Below, piece by piece: positions 6,041 to 9,370 of a DNA stretch of 9,370 bases. Under the pieces are notes generated by a model. That model ran no database searches. It was not told the origin of the DNA and saw nothing but the letters and a program-made list of their open reading frames with translations. The stretch covers positions 1 through 9,370 of the forward strand of contig CAYZBF010000041.1 in assembly GCA_964476585.1 (NCBI GenBank). The letters run 5' to 3'. Numbering within the stretch: position 1 is the stretch's first letter; every line of letters begins with the position of its first letter. The translations under genes and the position numbers were made by a program. The DNA is from CAYZBF01 sp964476585 (lineage in GTDB: Bacteria; Hydrothermota; UBA3072).

Positions 6041-6484
6041 CTAAAAGAGAACCTCAAAGTTGACTACCGGGTAAATAAAATAAGTAATATCCGGGGATTC
6101 TTCCCTTAACCAGTAATTAACACCATAAGGAGCATATAGAAGCCCAATGTCCGCTGATAGTTTTAAAGAAGATGGGTATGATTTTGTTATTCCAACATTA
6201 AAATGAATATCATTGAGGTTTTTATCCTTTGCCTTGCCCCGAAAGAATCTCGTGAAACCAAGACCTCCCTGGAGATAAGGGGACCATTCCTTCTTTTTGG
6301 AGCATCTTAAATTTGATTCAACCTTCATGATAATTCCGGGGAAACCGCCGATTGAGAGATTCATAGAGATATTGTCATTAAATGATACGTTGCTTAAAAG
6401 CGAAATAATCGGTCCTCCCGAAAATGCGATTTTCGCTCCCATGCCAAAGTCTGATGTAGATAATAAAATAATCAAAATATTCAT
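6041..6484 (-). CDS. Small outer-membrane beta-barrel-like protein, 147 aa, function unknown
   Basis: A hydrophobic start (MNILIILLSTSDFGMG) is followed by alternating strand-like segments rich in Gly and aromatics, such as PYLQGGLGFTRFF (about 69-81) and a YPVVNFEVLF end. A terminal Phe after alternating hydrophobics is typical of outer-membrane barrels recognised by the Bam machinery. The length would suit a six- to eight-strand barrel. The signal peptide is odd: it has no basic residue before the hydrophobic stretch and is short, so the 5' end may be shortened, though an in-frame TAA lies ten codons upstream. GAGG stands 11 nt before the ATG, a weak ribosome site. The gene precedes the truncated membrane gene in what looks like a two-gene unit. 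Family unknown to me. Confidence 0.6.
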   Translation of the reverse strand: MNILIILLSTSDFGMGAKIAFSGGPIISLLSNVSFNDNISMNLSIGGFPGIIMKVESNLRCSKKKEWSPYLQGGLGFTRFFRGKAKDKNLNDIHFNVGITKSYPSSLKLSADIGLLYAPYGVNYWLREESPDITYFIYPVVNFEVLF

Positions 6485-6607
6485 TGTGAATTTAGCCTCG
6501 TATTTGACTTTTTAAAATAGTTGGACGGTTGGGCTGAAAATGTCCAAATTCCTATGTGTTTTCATCTGTTTATCTTTCATAATATTTTAACTACCCACTC
6601 ACTGTTT

Positions 6608-6639
6608 AACTGACAAACTGACTAACACGTTAATTACGT
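6608..6639. repeat. Degenerate 8-bp array, AACTGACA-like units
   Basis: AACTGACA (6608-6615), AACTGACT (6616-6623) and AACACGTT (6624-6631) keep 8-bp phase, then decay. They lie between the barrel-protein gene start and the 52-aa gene stop. The rest of 6485-6655 has no gene I can support. Confidence 0.5.
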
Positions 6640-6655
6640 TTACCTCACCAACCCC

Positions 6656-6814
6656 TTAAATCTTTGGAAATTTCCAGATATTTTTGACTAACTTTCTTCC
6701 TGTATATTTATTCTTAGCTTTTCTTGCTATTTTCTTTGGATCTCCGGTTGAAAGTTTCTCAATATCATTAGCCATACGGGCTAATTTATATAGAAAACTC
6801 CCTGTTTTACACAC
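6656..6814 (-). CDS. 52-aa basic small protein with GTG start
   Basis: GTG at 6814-6812 sits 7 nt after GGAGG (6826-6822), ideal ribosome-site geometry. The product starts MCKTGSFLYKLARMANDIEK and continues LSTGDPKKIARKAKNKYTGR to a KNIWKFPKI end. It is strongly basic, with a helix-like amphipathic start, a Gly-Asp-Pro turn and a Lys/Arg-rich C-terminal half. Small proteins with a GDPKK/RIARRAKNK-type core occur, as I recall, in scattered bacteria and phages without known function; nucleic-acid binding is a guess from charge. An internal ATG (codon 14) is an alternative start but has no ribosome site. Upstream is the hairpin array, which would form part of its mRNA leader if transcription starts at the cassette near 7080. 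I prefer it to chance because codon use, ribosome site and recognisable composition agree. Confidence 0.62.
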   Translation of the reverse strand: MCKTGSFLYKLARMANDIEKLSTGDPKKIARKAKNKYTGRKLVKNIWKFPKI

Positions 6815-6862
6815 TTTTCGGCCTCCTCATTACGATCGTTCTTGCCTGGAGTTTGACCCTTA

Positions 6863-7059
6863 TGAAATAGTTACACATTTCACCCTAATGAAATAATTAT
6901 ATATTTCATGGGGCATGCAGGGTAAACCCATTATGAAGTAGACTCTCACTTCACCCCAATGTAATAGTGATTCATTACATCATACAGTAATAGCTACGCA
7001 TTACATGTGACAAGTGTGACAGGTAGGGCAGGCCCCAAATGGAATAGCTATACATTCCA
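6863..7059. repeat. Array of six 20-nt hairpins with covarying stems
   Basis: Units lie at 6863-6882, 6889-6908, 6934-6953, 6960-6979, 6986-7005 and 7040-7059. Each has a 6-bp stem around an 8-nt loop. Stem halves are TGAAAT/ATTTCA (units 1 and 2), TGAAGT/ACTTCA (3), TGTAAT/ATTACA (4), AGTAAT/ATTACA (5, outer pair lost) and TGGAAT/ATTCCA (6). Loops follow AGYTAYRC loosely. Units 1-2, 3-4 and 4-5 are exactly 26 nt apart, and most are preceded by CCC(C/T/A)(T)A. Between units 5 and 6 is a 9-bp phrase array (TGTGACAAG, TGTGACAGG, TAGGGCAGG, 7006-7032). The array lies between the CcdA-like gene and the 52-aa gene, downstream of promoter-like cassette C. Confidence 0.85.
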
Positions 7060-7079
7060 CACCTCCATCTTTGTTTAAA

Positions 7080-7108
7080 ATCTTAATTTAAATTTTGGGG
7101 TAAGTCAA
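7080..7108 (-). promoter_or_regulatory. Sigma70-like promoter cassette C, before the hairpin array
   Basis: TTGACT (7108-7103) and TAAGAT (7085-7080) are 17 bp apart, with spacer TACCCCAAAATTTAAAT and TTTAAA directly after. GGAGG (7066-7062) and an ATG (7055) follow at the same spacing as in cassette A, and ATGGAGGTGTGG is identical at both sites. Here the ATG opens only 26 codons running through the hairpin units. Transcription would cross the array toward the 52-aa gene. Confidence 0.5.
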
Positions 7109-7147
7109 GAGGGCTTGTGGATCGGAGGTGATGGTTATTCTACATTT

Positions 7148-7798
7148 TTAAACGACCAACCTTAATACATAATAGGTAAGCTGAAATCCAAAAAGGATAA
7201 GAGCCACTCCACAAACTACCTGAAAAGCTCTGAGCAATTTAGCTGACTTGAATAATTTTCCCGGAATGATACCCATCAAAGCCCCTAATGCTATTGGCGC
7301 AATTGCTGTCCCTATGGCAAATACCACCGCATACAATATACCTACTAAGACGGCATTTTCTGCTACACAGGCGATATAGGTAAGGACTGCTACATATGGA
7401 ACACATGGTGCAATGCCCATCAAAAAACCAAGTAAAAACATGCTTTCATTACCTTTGCCTAATAGGCTCTTTCCAATATGCATCTTAAAACCCTTACCTA
7501 AAATGATAAGGATACCTATTGCTATCATAAAGAGGGATAAAATCAAATAGAGCCACCCTGACTTTTGAGGTGGGAAAAATTGATTAATAAAGCTAAAAGC
7601 TACAGTTGCAAGTCCACCTAAAATGGAAAGCGCTAAAAGTCTACCAACTGAAAACAACAATGCCGCTTTCAAGCCCCCATGCCAGCCTCTTTTGGTGGCT
7701 CCAATATAAGGTAGGAGCAATGGAGCAGTATAAGCAAGACATGGACCCCAACCCATAGTAAAACCAGCTAACAGTAATTTTATAGAATTAGAAAACAT
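7148..7798 (-). CDS. CcdA/DsbD-core-like (TauE/SafE-annotated) membrane protein with two Pro-Cys motifs, 216 aa
   Basis: Six predicted helices form two similar halves. The first half opens with GWGPCLAYTAPLLLPYIGA (C20) and the second with MGIAPCVPYVAVL (C132). A Gly-x-Pro-Cys motif at the start of each half is the hallmark of the CcdA/DsbD transmembrane core, which passes electrons from cytoplasmic thioredoxin to the cell exterior through those two cysteines. Databases often label this subgroup sulfite exporter TauE/SafE. Length fits. The gene overlaps the preceding hydrolase gene by 11 nt, so translation is coupled. An exported hydrolase with seven cysteines as partner makes a redox-maintenance role plausible, but that is inference. 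Metal or sulfite transport remains an alternative. Two further cysteines, C144 and C196, lie in other helices. Confidence 0.75.
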   Translation of the reverse strand: MFSNSIKLLLAGFTMGWGPCLAYTAPLLLPYIGATKRGWHGGLKAALLFSVGRLLALSILGGLATVAFSFINQFFPPQKSGWLYLILSLFMIAIGILIILGKGFKMHIGKSLLGKGNESMFLLGFLMGIAPCVPYVAVLTYIACVAENAVLVGILYAVVFAIGTAIAPIALGALMGIIPGKLFKSAKLLRAFQVVCGVALILFGFQLTYYVLRLVV

Positions 7799-8579
7799 CC
7801 TTTATTTTTATCCTTTTGCCGCAACCTACGAGAATAAAGTCTTTTCCGTAGACTTTTTTAAACTGTTTTCTGGCAAGATCACCCGAACAATGACATGGAC
7901 CCACTTTCAGAACCCCTTCTTCCTTAACACCGTTGACGATTCCCTTTATCTGCCAGGCATTCAACCAGCATAAATGAAACCCACCTAATACTAAATAGAC
8001 ATCAATTTTAAGCATCTCTTTTGCCCTTCCCACTATATTTATAACCCCTGGATGGGCACAACCTGTAATTATTACTAATCCCTTAGATGTTTTTATTATA
8101 AGAGACTCCTCTTTTATAAAAGTTCCTAATTCTCCCGTGGAATAAGCATTCTCGCAGATTTTTACTGGCTTATGAACCTCAACCAATTTCGCACCTACTT
8201 TATTGACTTTATCTTTAATGCTTTGGGGCAAAGACTTTGGCATATAAACTGTAACATCGGAATTTTTCTCCAAAAAATCACCTAATCCGCCAATATGATC
8301 ATAGTGAACATGGGAAAGGACTATTATATCTACCACCTTAGGATCAATCTTGAGTTTTTCCAAATTCTCAAGCAGCACAGACCCATCTCCACCCACATCA
8401 AATAGGATTGTCTTATCCAACCCTTCTACCAAACAAGAAAAGCCCCATCTTGTTTCCAATTCTCTATTGTATGGATTATTATCATAAATTATGGTAAGTT
8501 CCAAATCTTTAGCAACTGCAGAAGATGTAAATGATATAGAAAATATTAAGAATAAAACTATTCCACTCAACTTATGCAT
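7788..8579 (-). CDS. Exported metallo-beta-lactamase-fold hydrolase, COG1237-like, 263 aa
   Basis: An N-terminal signal peptide (MHKLSGIVLFLIFSISFTSS, then AVA before KD) predicts export and signal-peptidase cleavage near residue 23. The body has SHVHYDHIGG (H90, H92, D94, H95), GCAHPG (H176) and GGFHLC (H202), the metal ligands of the two-metal hydrolase fold. With CHCSGD (229-234) these place it near COG1237, whose archaeal member is a dihydropterin-ribofuranosyl-aminobenzene-phosphate synthase. That label should not be transferred: an exported copy probably has another substrate. Seven cysteines (49, 142, 174, 204, 229, 231, 253) are many for an exported protein. I start at ATG 8579, eight nt after GGAGG; the ATG at 8594 overlaps that ribosome site and would add five residues. 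A CcdA-like gene follows with an 11-nt overlap. Confidence 0.83.
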   Translation of the reverse strand: MHKLSGIVLFLIFSISFTSSAVAKDLELTIIYDNNPYNRELETRWGFSCLVEGLDKTILFDVGGDGSVLLENLEKLKIDPKVVDIIVLSHVHYDHIGGLGDFLEKNSDVTVYMPKSLPQSIKDKVNKVGAKLVEVHKPVKICENAYSTGELGTFIKEESLIIKTSKGLVIITGCAHPGVINIVGRAKEMLKIDVYLVLGGFHLCWLNAWQIKGIVNGVKEEGVLKVGPCHCSGDLARKQFKKVYGKDFILVGCGKRIKIKDVF

Positions 8580-8735
8580 TTTTTCTACCTCCATATTTAA
8601 AATACTTTTGGTTTAACGACCAATTGCGTATGAGAGACGAAAATGGTGCATGATATTTTGCCACTTTAATTTCAAAAATTATCTAATCGGAAGACGCTAA
8701 ATGGTTGACATTACATATCTCCACTATTACTTAAA
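8580..8735. other. Putative long leader of the hydrolase operon
   Basis: If transcription starts at cassette D, about 150 nt precede the hydrolase start. The stretch contains an inverted repeat TTGGT-TTAACG-ACCAA (8608-8623) about 30 nt before the ATG, which could be a small hairpin or a regulator site. GTGGAGATATGTAATG (minus strand, about 8725-8710) looks like a dead start region resembling those at cassettes A and C. No gene is seen. Confidence 0.35.
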
Positions 8736-8763
8736 AACATAAAGAAAAATGGGATTTAGGCAA
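8736..8763 (-). promoter_or_regulatory. Promoter-like cassette D upstream of the hydrolase operon
   Basis: TTGCCT (8763-8758) and TATGTT (8741-8736), each with four consensus matches, are 16 bp apart. The spacer AAATCCCATTTTTCTT shares the CCCATTTTTC core of cassette A, and TTTAAG follows the -10. On the plus strand its copy starting ACTTAAAAACATAAAG closely matches ACTTTAAATCATAAGG at cassette B (4610). Confidence 0.4.
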
Positions 8764-8780
8764 GGGGGGCTGGGGGCTGG

Positions 8781-8886
8781 GTTCGGATAGTTCATTGGGT
8801 TCGTAGGGTTCGTTGAGTTTATCCTAATTAACTATTTGAACAATCAACTATTCAACTATTACACTATTACACTAATAAACTAATTA
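8781..8886. repeat. 9-bp GTTCRTNGR array followed by 8-bp ACTATTAC-type array
   Basis: GTTCGGATA, GTTCATTGG, GTTCGTAGG, GTTCGTTGA and GTTTATCCT run in perfect 9-bp phase from 8781 to 8825, related to the array at 303-355. From about 8830 to 8886 units around AACTATTC, ACTATTAC, ACTATTAC, ACTAATAA and ACTAATTA keep roughly 8-bp phase and run into the leuD stop codon. A G-rich stretch (GGGGGGCTGGGGGCTGGG, 8764-8781) links the first array to cassette D. Confidence 0.8.
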
Positions 8887-9363
8887 AGTCAGTTTCTTCT
8901 TTACCCATTCAATAAGACTACCTGCTTCAAGTATTTCAAGTAGTCTTTCAGGATAAGATTCAAAGGAAAATTCCTTATCAGAAGTTTTTATCAAACCGTT
9001 CTTTAGGTCGACTTCAACTTTATCTCCTTCTTTGATTTCATCGACAGCTTCCGGATGAATTATTGCAGGAAGGCCATTGTTTATTGCGTTACGGAAGAAT
9101 ATTCGTGCAAATGATTTCGCAATTACAGCGGAAATCCCTGAATAAACAAGACAGGTAACTGCCTGTTCCCGTGATGAACCCATTCCAAAGTTCTTACCTG
9201 CAACTATCACATCTCCCTCTTCTACCCTATCTACAAAACCCGTATCCAGATCCTCCATTGCATGCTCTGCCATCTCCTTTGGGTCATCTATGGTGTAAGT
9301 ATACTTTCCTGGAAAGATTACATCTGTGTTAATGTCATCCCCATATTTGAAAACTTTTCCCAT
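8884..9363 (-). CDS. leuD: 3-isopropylmalate dehydratase-family small subunit (LeuD type), 159 aa
   Basis: The swivelling small subunit of a [4Fe-4S] dehydratase; with LeuC it isomerises 2-isopropylmalate to 3-isopropylmalate in leucine synthesis. Seen are GDDINTDVIFPGKYTYT (8-24), KNFGMGSSREQA (57-68, with S63, S64 and R65 in the substrate-binding loop) and IAKSFARIFFRNAINNGLP (81-99). The ~160-aa length is the short archaeal/thermophile-type form rather than the ~200-aa enterobacterial form. The specificity loop after PGK (YTYT) does not settle whether the acid is isopropylmalate, citramalate, homoaconitate or dimethylmalate; leuD is the likeliest. The usual Cys of FGCGSSRE is Met61 here. 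The start ATG is at 9363 with only 7 nt of upstream sequence visible; a TAG directly before it could be the stop of the preceding gene, probably leuC. Confidence 0.88.
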   Translation of the reverse strand: MGKVFKYGDDINTDVIFPGKYTYTIDDPKEMAEHAMEDLDTGFVDRVEEGDVIVAGKNFGMGSSREQAVTCLVYSGISAVIAKSFARIFFRNAINNGLPAIIHPEAVDEIKEGDKVEVDLKNGLIKTSDKEFSFESYPERLLEILEAGSLIEWVKKKLT

Positions 9364-9370
9364 CTAATTC

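Noticed and set aside
6297..6896. Plus-strand frames at 6297-6515 and 6684-6896
   Set aside because: They are shadows of the barrel-like gene and of the 52-aa gene plus the start of the hairpin array.
6975..7055. 26-codon minus-strand ORF (MYSYSIWGLP start) with a GGAGG site, downstream of cassette C
   Set aside because: It runs entirely through hairpin units and the 9-bp phrase array. The ribosome-site resemblance is explained by the sequence block shared with cassette A.
6863..7059. CRISPR array
   Set aside because: Units are short hairpins with divergent stems and 6-nt linkers, not identical direct repeats with unique spacers of about 30 nt, and no cas gene is present.
8580..8594. Upstream ATG of the exported hydrolase (MEVEK extension)
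   Set aside because: It overlaps the GGAGG that serves the ATG at 8579, and the extension would place acidic residues in front of the signal peptide.

Overview
This is an AT-rich bacterial window in which every supported gene lies on the minus strand, so transcription runs from high to low coordinates. Strong GGAGG ribosome sites and sigma70-like promoters mark it as bacterial. An apparent outer-membrane barrel protein and an exported hydrolase suggest a diderm. Gene content and the unusual intergenic 'phrase' repeats are reminiscent, from memory, of uncultured candidate-phylum genomes (WOR-3/Stahlbacteria-like or Omnitrophota-like). The sequence alone does not fix the lineage.

Layout in transcription order (right to left). 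At 8884-9363 is a complete leuD-type small subunit of an isopropylmalate-dehydratase-family enzyme, probably the last gene of an operon entering from the right. At 8579-7148 is a translationally coupled pair: an exported metallo-beta-lactamase-fold hydrolase of the COG1237 type, rich in cysteine, then a CcdA/TauE-like six-helix membrane protein with two Pro-Cys motifs. At 7059-6863 is an array of six 20-nt hairpins whose stems vary by compensating changes, followed by a 52-codon basic small gene (6814-6656). At 6484-6041 is a short barrel-like protein, and at 6019-5807 the 5' part of a membrane-protein gene whose 3' part has been replaced by repeat DNA. At 5581-4743 is a complete MntA/HepT (MNT-HEPN) toxin-antitoxin pair. 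At 4603-4141 is a second nucleotidyltransferase module: a 74-aa partner gene overlapping a nucleotidyltransferase that has lost its catalytic core by in-frame deletion. At 3851-552 is a 1099-aa membrane protein made of two tandem copies of a periplasmic-domain-plus-CPBP unit; only the first copy keeps the intramembrane-protease residues. At the left edge, a consensus promoter and a possible 51-codon leader ORF precede the first 30 codons of a probable TspO/MBR gene.

Two features tie the window together. First, four start regions carry the same promoter cassette: a C-tract then a T-tract inside the spacer, then a -10 box followed at once by TTTAA. Second, nearly all intergenic spaces hold degenerate arrays of 7-, 8- or 9-bp units that keep their phase while the units diverge. 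Several unit types recur at separate loci, and some abut the promoter cassettes. I see no rRNA, tRNA, CRISPR array or insertion-sequence transposase.
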